Assembly (NCBI GenBank): GCA_949592205.1
Contig: CATIUR010000006.1
Location: forward strand, 68,258,001-68,322,000
Direction of reading: 5' to 3'
Length of the DNA stretch: 64,000 nt
Origin: Helichrysum umbraculigerum
Taxonomy: Eukaryota; Streptophyta; Magnoliopsida; Asterales; Asteraceae
In this document: positions 1 through 8,764 of the stretch, in pieces
How positions within the stretch are numbered: the first letter of the stretch is position 1
How the letters are laid out: each line of letters begins with the position of its first letter
Translations under genes and position numbers: made by a program
The notes under the pieces: generated by a model
Databases searched by the model: none
What the model was told of the DNA's origin: nothing
What the model saw: only the letters and a program-made list of their open reading frames with translations

Positions 1-27
1 AACGTATTTAAACTAATTGATCAACTA

Positions 28-434
28 ATGGGTCCTACTGACATGGTCCAGATCCTACTGACTTGGATCAGGGATACTGACTTTCCCTACTACACTGGTT
101 TTACCCTTCTGACTTGGGTACTCGATCCTACTGACTTGGATCAGGGATACTGACTTTCCCTACGATTATGGTTTTACCCTTCTGACTTGGGTACTTGGAT
201 CCTACTGACTTGGATCAGGGATACTGACTTTCCCACGAGACAACTATAGGATACTGACATTCCTACGAAAACAACTATAGGATACTGACATTCCTACGAA
301 ACATCAACTATTAGGATACTGACATTCCTACGAAAGACAACTATTAGGATACTGGCATTCCTACTATAACTAGTACTGAACCCTGGGCAACATCCCAGCA
401 AAACATACTTGGAACTAGGATACGAACTTTCCTA
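28..434 (+). repeat. Array of about 14 short hairpins with a constant loop and varying stems
   Basis: Units of about 19 nt, each a 5-bp stem, a 9-nt loop and a 5-bp stem. The loop is TACTGACTT, TTCTGACTT or TACTGACAT. Four stem pairs occur: GATCC/GGATC (51-69, 124-142, 198-216), AGGGA/TCCCT (70-88, 143-161, 217-234, the last with 4 bp), TACCC/GGGTA (102-120, 175-193) and TAGGA/TCCTA (247-265, 278-296, 312-330, 345-363, 416-434). The first unit near 29-49 has one T-T mismatch. The 345-363 unit has loop TACTGGCAT, and the 416-434 unit has the diverged loop TACGAACTT. The first three stem types form a higher-order unit of about 73 bp repeated about 2.5 times; the last type repeats alone. Confidence 0.9.
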
Positions 435-500
435 CGAACAACTACTTTTGAAACGTATCTGGTTTAACGATCAACTATTACAAACATAAAACCTGTGAAT

Positions 501-540
501 TCACTCAACCTCGTTGTTGACTTTTACTATGTTTTTCAGG
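501..540 (+). promoter_or_regulatory. Hairpin plus splice-acceptor-like module of LTR H
   Basis: After TCAC comes a stem TCAAC (505-509), loop CTCGTT and GTTGA (516-520), then a pyrimidine-rich run ending in CAG at 537-539. The same arrangement with different stem sequences occurs in LTRs A, B, C, D, E and F of this window (see findings). Splice-acceptor function is inferred from the sequence only. Confidence 0.55.
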
Positions 541-731
541 GAATCAGCTGCGCATGTGAGAACCGCCTGCACACATGGAACTTAGGCGACCCGTGAAGCT
601 TTAGGATGCCAACTTTTGACAACTGGATTTCTTTTGTATAACTAAAACTGTTTAGTCATATTTACGAAATCTACTTTTGTAACTTAAATACTTTTACCTT
701 TATACGATTCGATGAATCGTAAACTTTGTAA

Positions 732-1648
732 CTAATACTTTTGGCATCTTAATATATGTTTGGTTGTAATCATAAGCTCTGATACGTATGCATGTACAAT
801 ATTGACGTGGCACCCCCAGCTAACACTAATGCTTCCGCTAAACAAATTTGGGGGTGTTTCACCATGTTCCACCCCATAGTTAGTCATACAAAATTTAAGC
901 TGATCAGGATTTGAAAACCTCAAACCTAACATGGGTCTCATGTCTTTCCAATCTTGGTCAGGGTTATGAATGGGATAGGTAACACCAGCTTTTATTTTGT
1001 ACCTAGGATCTAACTCTAACTCCTCTAGTATTTCTGGGTTTGATCTAGTATAAACTCTATGAGGATCTACAGGATCATAAGAATAAGTCTCATTAAAAGA
1101 GCTAAGAAACTTATTAGTGCAGAGCTTGTTAAAAAAGGGGTCATCAATGCCTTTGTTTGGAATTACAACATGCTCCTCACCCTCATTGTGCATTTGAACA
1201 TAGGGCAATACATCCTCCTCAATCTCAATGTCTGAATCTGATTCACTATCATCTAATTCATCATCATTTTCATTTAACCATGACAGAATATCATAGCCTA
1301 TATGTTCACAATATATATCTAGTTTACCCCCTTGTCATGCCCAATTTTATGACATTCTTTGACATGACCATCATGCAAAATCTCCCTTAAACCACTTTGT
1401 AAACTAAAGCCAGGAATGCAGTAATAAAGTCTTTTAATAGTACCAGAACAAGATCCAGTAAGATACTCCATAAGTTTGTCAAATGAAACATGGGTGAAAT
1501 CTTGATCAACCATTGTATCTGCATCACCATTGTAGTACCTTAAAGGTTTTGGAGCAAATAACCCATCGTGGTGCACAGTTATCTCCAAGTAATACCTCAT
1601 ACTCTTCATCTGCAAAACACATTTTAAAACTACATTTAACCACCTCAT
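732..1648 (-). pseudogene. MuDR/MULE transposase, N-terminal fragment, frameshifted
   Basis: Two consecutive minus-strand open stretches. The upstream one (1648-1319, 109 codons) resembles the PB1-like domain at the N terminus of plant MULE proteins (residues such as EITVHHDGLF and a YYNGD stretch). The downstream one (to 732) starts with an acidic linker (NENDDELDDSESDSD region, near 1285-1215) and continues with the MuDR N-terminal DNA-binding-type motif LGLRFSNPDQLKFCMTNYGV. A run of five G on the minus strand near 1326 puts the parts in different frames, so a one-base slip explains the TAG stop. The catalytic DDE region and zinc knuckle are absent; the coding part stops at the LTR junction. 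It cannot encode an active transposase. Confidence 0.75.
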
Positions 1649-1963
1649 CTAATTGACAGTAATAACGCAACATTTATCAAATATCAGTAACAATTTGTAC
1701 ACTTTTGGGTTTTCTACAGTTAGGGTTTTAAAAATTAGGGTTTCAAAAATTAGGGCTTTTTAGTAAAATCGTCGATATAAGAACACATTAAACTTAGTTA
1801 TTCATCAAAAAGACAAAAAAATTTCAAAAAAGCCCGAAATCTTAAAAAATTTGCGCTCGAAATTAGGGTTTCAATTTTAACGGTAAAATCATCAAAATAA
1901 ATGAACGAGTTGTTTGTTAGATGCATACCTTACTACAAATGCGTGAAATACCACATTAATTAC

Positions 1964-2147
1964 GAGATCTTCTACACAGTTGCAATGTTCTTCGCGAACA
2001 GTAAATGAAGAAAAGAATTGGTCGTGGTGGAAATAAGTGATGAAGTGTGTTAAATGAGATCTTCTACACAGTTGCAATGTTCTTCGCGAACAGTAAATGA
2101 AGAAAAGAATTGGTCGTGGTGGAAATAAGTGATGAAGTGTGTTAAAT
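1964..2147. repeat. 92-bp tandem duplication (two copies)
   Basis: Copy one is 1964-2055 and copy two is 2056-2147, both starting GAGATCTTCTACACAG; they look identical by eye. GAGATC occurs again right after the second copy. The duplication lies upstream of the minus-strand MULE fragment. Confidence 0.92.
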
Positions 2148-2422
2148 GAGATCCATAGCCGTATATGATTTTATCATTAATTTTATAATTTACATATTTC
2201 ATTATATTATATAAATCCACGTAATATTTAATTGCCATGTCACATTAAAAAAATGAAAAATCATTTTAATTGAAGTTGACCGGTCAAACCGGTAACTGGT
2301 TACCATATTACTGACATAAGTACAAACTTTACCGGTTTGTTTCATACTTGGGTAATATTATTGGTAGATTGCATACTTGGAATAATTTGTGGCAGTTCGT
2401 TGTCGATTTTTGTCATTTACCC

Positions 2423-2510
2423 TTAACATATTGATGACATAGTAGAAGCCTAATTTTTAACGTATCTGATACGTTAACATATTGATGACATAGTAGAAGC
2501 CTAATTTCGA
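2423..2510. repeat. 51-bp period tandem duplication
   Basis: TTAACATATTGATGACATAG begins at 2423 and again at 2474. About 35 bp are shared, separated by a diverged spacer that contains a short palindrome (ACGTATCTGATACGT). Confidence 0.85.
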
Positions 2511-2520
2511 ACCCCAACAT

Positions 2521-3668
2521 GATATAAAAGTTATATACTTTATATATTAGAGTAGCCATGTAGATATATATATTTTTTAAATTAATAAAATCATAAATAC
2601 AAAAAGAAGGGGTCAATGTACTTACACATAATATAAGTTGAATAGTTTTATTTGATAATTGAACCTATTTAATGCTATAAGGAAGACCACAAAGATGTGA
2701 GCTAGAAAACTTAATTGCATGCATCGGAAAAACTCAAAATAATTAAAGGGACATTTGAATCGATAATGTGGATACAATAAGTTATAAGCACCCTTCAACA
2801 TTACAAAACTTAAAAATGTCTACAAGTAATGAAGGAAGACAAAATGACCAGTGGCGGATCTTGAACATAATTTGTGAGGGGGCCAAAACGAATCGATACG
2901 TAAAACATACTTAGTACATGGCGTCTTGTACATTTCGATAGCATGCTCTAACAAATTAGTAGGTCATTCACCATTTTAATTAAGTCATCAAAGTTCAAGC
3001 ATAAGAATAAACAACAAAGTTTGTTATATTCAAACTAGAAAGTATATTAAAGTATATTGTAAACATCTTTTAGTTTTTAAATTTATATTTAAAAAGTTTA
3101 AATTTTAAATATCGTTTCTCTATAGATCGAACGGCATCTTAGAAACACAATTATGAATATGGTTTTTAATTTCTTAAGAGCTAGAATAGTCTTGTGGTGC
3201 ATATGGGTTTATTTATCCTTTTTCAAATAATATCAACGTACTACAATAGAAGGGCTAAAGCTGTATTTGTATTTCTGATAAAATACAAAGGGTTGTAGTG
3301 AAAGAAAAGTACAATTTACAAGTCAAATATGTCATCTTCCCTGTCAAATGCTGTATACGAAAGTTTCTCCATTAAAACTCAAACATAAACCTTCATTTTT
3401 AACTAAAACTAATGACGAGTTTGAGAAGATGATCTGAACAGCGAGACAATGAGAAGAGCTACAAGTCTACAACAACCAACAAAACCAAGGTGGTTCATAG
3501 CCCAAATTCAAGTGGTTCATTAGAAAAAGTTCATATCTTTTGTTGATTAAGTTTGTGGCTAAGGTGGGTCATGTGACCTATGTGGTTACACACTAGATCC
3601 GGCGCCCTTGGATGTAACGTTGTTCTTTCTAAAAAGTGCATCATATTAAACGTGTTTAATGTATCACC
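2521..3668. other. AT-rich intergenic DNA, no gene seen
   Basis: No open frame with recognisable content. At 2850 there is a CAGTGGCGGATC sequence of the kind found at hAT-type transposon ends, but no partner end could be paired with it. Confidence 0.6.
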
Positions 3669-3749
3669 TATCATAATTTTAGACCACTTGCCTAGATGGC
3701 CTAGTGGTAGGATCTTCCCCAGGCTTTCTAGAGGTCAGGGGTTCGATCC
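3669..3749 (+). mobile_element. tRNA-derived SINE, 5' part (split by element A)
   Basis: Target-site duplication TATCATAATTTTAG at 3669-3682, SINE from 3683. RNA polymerase III promoter boxes are visible: box A TGGCCTAGTGG (3697-3707) and box B GGTTCGATCC (3740-3749). The LTR retrotransposon A begins right after the last base of box B. The remainder of the SINE continues at 11090. Confidence 0.88.
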
Positions 3750-3840
3750 TGTGACACCCGGTCAAAAAGGGCCAAAATTAGGGGCCAATTTAAACTTTTA
3801 AATCACGTATTACATACGTGTTAACACTTAAGCATTCAAG

Positions 3841-3901
<61 letters not shown>

Positions 3902-4605
3902 AACCGAAACGATTATTTAAATAATCGCGAATACCAAATTTAACAAAAAGTAGAAACTCAAAATGAAAGTGAGCGAAAAACATTTTTAAATCAAGTATTA
4001 TTATTAAGGATAATAACTACATAATCCGTTTGAAATTTAAATACAGTTTAGATACAGAAAACTATCCGTACATTTTAAGTAAAACAAAGTTACAATTTTA
4101 TACATCCGTAAAAACATTTTTATAAAATATTTCAATTAAAAACCTATACGATTCTATTTTTAGAAAATTATCATTTTAAAGTATTATACCGCATAACGAT
4201 CGGGTACGCAAACACGGGTCGGTAATACCCAACCACCTCAATAATTGAGGCCGGTTATATCAACCGACCTCAATTATTTATCACACACACGCTCACTCTT
4301 TGATCTCTCTCGGCTCTCACTCTTTCTCGATCTCTATTTCATTTTAACAACAACAACAAAGATCAGTAACATCATCATCATCATCTAGCTTCAAAATCAT
4401 CATCTTCATCATCGGATCATTCTCATCATCATCCCCACGGTTTCAAATTTCGCTACGTAAGAACACTTATCAATTCTCGTTAATTTTATGTTTATAATAC
4501 ATTATATAGCATGTATTAGCTTTGTATTAGGTTGTTGTATGCGGAAATAGGATTTAGAACTGGTTTTGGATGTTTTCTGCAAGAACAGACTCGAACCAGA
4601 CCTCG

Positions 4606-4875
4606 GAATACGGCGTATTCAAGGGAATACGGCGTATTCCCGCCCAGAAAACATGAACACGGCGTATTCAAGGGAATACGGCGTATTCCCCTTCAAAACC
4701 ACTGAATACGGCGTATTCGGGTGAATACGGCGTATTCCCCACATCTTGAGCCCAATCAGACTGATTAGCCATCGAATACGGCGTATTCGGGTGAATACGG
4801 CGTATTCCCCTTCGAGACCATTGAATACGGCGTATTCAGACCAATACGGCGTATTCAAACCAATACGGTGGATTC
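4606..4875 (+). repeat. Palindrome array GAATACGGCGTATTC in the 5' LTR of A
   Basis: About eleven copies of a 15-bp near-palindrome, mostly in doublets separated by 4-5 nt (AAGG, GGGT, AGACC), with doublets spaced by a C-rich spacer of about 15 nt. The array lies about 0.86-1.13 kb into the LTR. The last copy carries substitutions (ATACGGTGGATT). Confidence 0.93.
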
Positions 4876-5482
4876 CCCCTATATATTTCATGATCCAACG
4901 GATCAATAAACTAGCCCTGCGAATTCTAGCTAAAACGTCGACGATTTTACAACACATTTTAGGGTAGCTTCTCGATGAAAATTTTATTATAACGGATTGG
5001 GCTCAAATTCGCTCGGTCATTCAAAAACAACCCAATGCTCAAGGCTAAGTATCTTAGCCTTGTCAGTTTTAGGCCATCCGGGGTCGTTTAGGGGCCGAAA
5101 ATGGCAGATTACTGTTTTCAGACTCGTACCAAATTTTGTAAACTCAAACATAAACATTAAATAATACATTGGACAATCCATTTACTCATTAGAATCTCGC
5201 GTGTTTAGGACTCTAAGGGATTTCAAAGATTGTCTATTCCACGTCGAATATATTCATTGCTCGGATTGACTCAGGTGAGTCTCACAGCCCCATTTTTACT
5301 GTTTTAAATATTGGGGTGAGATACAATGCTTACATGTTTTCGTGATCATATGTTATTTGATTAGTTAATTTAATTATTAACTCATGGAATTAAATGATTA
5401 TTTAGTTCGGTTAACTATATTAGTTACATTGTTTGGCTACCATTCTTTGGTCCTGATTAGCATTGTTAAATTTCACATTGTT

Positions 5483-5725
5483 CGGAAACCTGCGTTGGTT
5501 TGTTCCATGTTGCGAAACCTGCGTTGGTTTCATCATTGTTTAATTGCACATTGTTCGAAGACCTGCGATGGTTTGTTCAATGTTACGAAACCTGCGTTGG
5601 TTTCATCATTGTCTAATTTCATATTGTTCAAAAACCTGCGTTGGTTTGTTCAATGTTCCAAAACCTGCGTTGGTTTTATCCTAGTTGATTTCGTTATTGT
5701 TTAGGGAACCTGCGTTGGTTTAAAA
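5483..5725 (+). repeat. Hairpin array AAACC-TGCGTT-GGTTT in the 5' LTR of A
   Basis: Seven copies of AAACCTGCGTTGGTTT or close variants, spaced 20-45 nt apart. Each can form a 5-bp stem with a 6-nt loop. The array ends about 110 nt upstream of the conserved hairpin at 5835-5848. The identical array lies at about 10375-10617 in the 3' LTR. Confidence 0.9.
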
Positions 5726-5830
5726 TCATTGTGTGAGTAAATTGCTTAAATCACTATTCATTTATAACTTTTTATTATCGTCGGATAATCATATTGATCA
5801 CATCAATGTTTATATTAAAACCTGTGAGAT

Positions 5831-5871
5831 TCACCAGCTTTATAGCTGACCTTTTAGTGTTGTATTCTCAG
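5831..5871 (+). promoter_or_regulatory. Hairpin plus acceptor-like module of LTR A
   Basis: TCAC, stem CAGCT (5835-5839), loop TTAT, stem AGCTG (5844-5848), then a T-rich tract ending in TTCTCAG at 5871. The 3' LTR copy is at 10727-10740. See the covariation finding. Confidence 0.55.
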
Positions 5872-6195
5872 GTACTCATCAACAGTAGGAATGGCCTACA
5901 GGATAAGCTAGCTATCACGAGTCGCATGCATCCATTTAGACATGAAGATTTTCTTGCATTATATTTTGTATAATGGTTATGTATTAAAATCTTCTGAAAT
6001 CATTTTGCTAACTCACTACTATGTTTCAAACTTATGACTTAAACTTTGTACTACTTTTGAAAACTTATGTAATGTAATATATTTTCTACAACGTCTCATT
6101 TAGAGTCGTTTGCTTGTATTTTGGGTTTGATTATTGATTAGTCACGCCCCAAAACAGTCGCTTCTGCAAAGCATTAAATTGGGGGTGTGACAGAT

Positions 6196-6207
6196 TGGTA
6201 TCAGAGC
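6196..6207 (+). other. Primer binding site of element A
   Basis: TGGTATCAGAGC, complementary to the 3' end of initiator methionine tRNA, three bases after the LTR end. Confidence 0.93.
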
Positions 6208-7006
6208 CTAAGGTTATAGCGAACTAGGTTGCATGTAGTGGGCCTAGACTATGACCGTTAGGCAGTATTCCTCATTAGATATAACTGGTTCAGGGATTTC
6301 ATCATACAAGTTTAATTTAACATAGCCTGATCAACTATGTACAATTAAATGAAGATGATGTAAGATCTGAAAGGGGTTATGTTGAACAGGAATGCACTAG
6401 TTGACTCTGATCACGAGAGAACCGTGACTTGTACTTGTTATGTGTTAGATACAACTAAGTGTATAATAAGTATATATAGGTTACACCTATATGGTTAGGC
6501 TTATTAATATCCTTCGATATTTAGTAACACACTAACTGTACGAACACATTTTAGAATAGGCTTATGGTAAGTTGATCGAATCGGGGAAAGAGTACCGGGA
6601 TGTGCCCTGACAGAGAGGGTCGTCTCTTCAAAATAGACTTACCCTAGGAAGAGATTAAGAACATCGACACCTTATTCTGCACAACTGGTCATCAGAGGAC
6701 CATCCTTCGCTCACCCATCAGTTTTAACATTCGAAATCCAGTATTTCTCAAAGTACAAATCTTTTCTATTTTCTTATCACGTTCCGCATAACTGCTGATA
6801 CATGTTCGGATGTAATATCCCTTTTCACTTTTGTAAACCTTAATCCTCGTAATCATTTGAACTCGCATGTTAAATGATTACAATCTTCTTTATTCTACGC
6901 CGTTGATTGTCATTTGTGTTGTAATATATTACTGTTATATATGCAACTACGATAATCATATTCTTATACGAAACTCTGACATGTCCCTTATCTTCATTGA
7001 AGGAAC
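6208..7006 (+). other. Untranslated leader of element A
   Basis: Between primer binding site and gag start; no reading frame with recognisable content. Confidence 0.7.
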
Positions 7007-8086
7007 ATGCCTCCACGTCGCCAATTCACTCAAGCTCAGGTCGATCGACTGGTGGCTGATGCAGTACTTGCCGAACGACAACGATCTGAAAGTGTCGAAA
7101 CAACACCAAATGCCCCTGTGGTGAAACCCTGCACCTACAAAGACTTCATTAACTGCAATCCTTTGAGCTTCAAAGGCACAGAAGGTGCCATTGGGTTGTT
7201 GCGATGGCTGGAGAAGACAGAGGCAGTTTTTCGCATCTGCAGTTGCCCTGAGAACTGTAAGGTCAAGTTCGCCACCTACACTTTCATGGATGATGCTCTG
7301 ACATGGTGGAACACTTATGCTGACTCCATAGGCCAAGACATTGCTCTGGAAACTCCGTGGGATGAACTGAAGAAAATGCTCAAGGATGAGTATTGTCCTA
7401 GGGATGAGATTCAACAGCTTGAGGCGGAATTCTGGAATCTCTCCACTCAAGGGAACGACATTGCCAGCTACACTTCTCGATTTAATCAGTTGGCGCACCT
7501 GTGTCCATCTATGGTGGATACAGAATCCAAGCGAATTGAGCGCTATGTCTGGGGACTTCCTCCACAAATTCAAGGGATGGTGACTTCATCTAACTCTTCT
7601 ACATTTCATGGTACTGTGCGCATGGCACATAAGCTGATGGCACAGATCGTTCGCCAAGGAACGTCTGTTGTCAAGAGTACTGTAAACCACCCTAGTGATA
7701 ACAAGAGAAAACTTGAGGGAAATCCTGATAATCAAAGCCCGGCTACCAAAAAGCCTGCAACCATTAAGGCCAACACCTCTGGGTCTGAAAACAAGAAAGA
7801 GTACGCTGGAACCAAGCCCTTCTGCTCAAAGTGCAAACGCCATCATGATGGGCCTTGTGGCGACCACTGTGATAAGTGCAAGCGTTTTGGGCATCTTGCT
7901 AAAGATTGCCGTGTGAAAGCCTGTTTTGAATGTGGAACTGTAGGTCACTACAGAAATGACTGTCCAAAGCTGAAGGACAAGAACATCGGCCCTGCTCGAG
8001 GAAGAGCCTACGTACTCAGAACTAGGGAAGACGACGAGAACCCTAGACTCATTGACTTGCTCAACACTGGTATGGTCACTCATTAA
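7007..8086 (+). CDS. gag: Gag protein of LTR retrotransposon A
   Basis: 359 residues, uninterrupted. Residues about 55-215 are the plant Ty3 capsid-type retrotransposon gag domain (motifs LTWWNTYADSIG, EYCPRDEIQQLE, RIERYVWGLPP). Two CCHC zinc knuckles follow: CDKCKRFGHLAKDC at about 287 and CFECGTVGHYRNDC at about 306; a further cysteine pair precedes them. Gag packages the element RNA into virus-like particles. The ATG at 7007 is the first in frame ahead of the basic N terminus MPPRRQ. The frame stops just where the protease domain begins in full-length relatives. No protease, reverse transcriptase or integrase follows, so any transposition would need enzymes supplied by another element. 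Confidence 0.93.
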   Translation: MPPRRQFTQAQVDRLVADAVLAERQRSESVETTPNAPVVKPCTYKDFINCNPLSFKGTEGAIGLLRWLEKTEAVFRICSCPENCKVKFATYTFMDDALTWWNTYADSIGQDIALETPWDELKKMLKDEYCPRDEIQQLEAEFWNLSTQGNDIASYTSRFNQLAHLCPSMVDTESKRIERYVWGLPPQIQGMVTSSNSSTFHGTVRMAHKLMAQIVRQGTSVVKSTVNHPSDNKRKLEGNPDNQSPATKKPATIKANTSGSENKKEYAGTKPFCSKCKRHHDGPCGDHCDKCKRFGHLAKDCRVKACFECGTVGHYRNDCPKLKDKNIGPARGRAYVLRTREDDENPRLIDLLNTGMVTH

Positions 8087-8636
8087 TGACCTAATTGCTT
8101 TACACTGTTTACATGGATAGATATTACTTGTTGCTTGATATCTTTTATGTTTTCCCTAAATCCTAAGTGCACAATAGAATTAGGGAAAAAGGGATAATTT
8201 AGGTTCTATAGTTTCTTTAAGAGACGAGGTTTAGCTTACATAAGTATTGGGATAACAAATCCTACATTGTTTATACCGGAAAACATACCGGTTGATATTT
8301 TGTGTAAACAATGGGTCACATCCCATATAGAGCTAATGTAGGTTGAATCAATTAGTTTCTATAGGAGACTGATAGAATCTAGATTAAGCGGAGAATTGTA
8401 AATACAAATCATAGTGATACTTGTTAAGACGGACCGACCGTGTCACATGGGTAACGGTCGGGTAAAGAATCGGACTTCTCCAATTTTCATTTGGGATCAG
8501 TAGGTTTAAGCCTAACAAGGGGAGAAGGATAAATCGGATGTCTTAGTATTAGACATAACACATAGTCGGCCTTAGAAACACGCGAATCTAGGTTTCACTG
8601 GAATTTCGGGACGAAATTCTCCTAACAAGGGGAGAA
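8087..8636 (+). other. Non-coding remainder of element A interior, with polypurine tract
   Basis: No pol domain is encoded. Close to the end, GAATTTCGGGACGAAATTCT (8601-8620) matches in wording the very end of pol in element D (near 45187-45208), so the interior looks like a deletion between gag and the pol terminus. The polypurine tract is AAGGGGAGAA (about 8626-8636). A similar string, CCTAACAAGGGGAGAAGG, occurs about 110 bp earlier (8512-8529). Confidence 0.75.
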
Positions 8637-8730
8637 TGTGACACCCGGTCAAAAAGGGCCAAAATTAGGGGCCAATTTAAACTTTTAAATCACGTATTAC
8701 ATACGTGTTAACACTTAAGCATTCAAGTAT

Positions 8731-8764
<34 letters not shown>

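Larger units (their letters stand above)
1..731 (+). mobile_element. Partial LTR, Ty3-type (family H), left end outside the window
   Basis: No coding potential is visible. The identification rests on architecture shared with the complete LTR of element A (3750-6192): an array of short repeats, then a box AAACCTGTGAATTCAC, a small hairpin and a pyrimidine-rich tract ending in CAG (505-539), then AT-rich DNA with similar T-rich wording. The LTR end (GGTGTGACA in element A) is not found. The similarity stops near 731, where a MuDR transposase fragment begins on the other strand, so the 3' end seems lost by deletion. Orientation is inferred as + from the order of the boxes. Confidence 0.55.
3750..6192 (+). 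mobile_element. 5' LTR of element A (Ty3-type, gag-only)
   Basis: Begins TGTGACACCC and ends GGGTGTGACA, so it has TG..CA ends. It is nearly identical to 8637-11084; roughly six substitutions, the length of the (TA)n tract at 3844-3900 and one 33-bp unit of a palindrome array differ. The 5-bp target duplication GATCC lies at 3745-3749 and 11085-11089. A donor-like GTAAGA at 4457, an acceptor-like CAAAG at 5228 and a donor-like GGTGAGT at 5274 suggest leader introns, by inference only. The long reading frames inside are produced by the repeat arrays and are not genes. Confidence 0.95.

Noticed and set aside
28..434. CRISPR-like regular repeat array
   Set aside because: Units are self-complementary hairpins without unique spacers, in a plant LTR; no cas genes.
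2850..2880. hAT transposon end CAGTGGCGGATC
   Set aside because: No partner terminal repeat or target duplication could be paired.
3697..3749. tRNA gene
   Set aside because: A and B boxes are present but no cloverleaf can be drawn; target duplications show it is a SINE. The same holds for 58933-58986.
4619..4967. Open frames of 73-112 codons on both strands (also 9482-9849)
   Set aside because: They are translations of the GAATACGGCGTATTC array inside LTR A; the repeat length is a multiple that keeps frames open.
5384..5704. 106-codon open frame, identical at 10276-10596
   Set aside because: Produced by the AAACCTGCGTTGGTTT array and present in both LTRs; no known domain.
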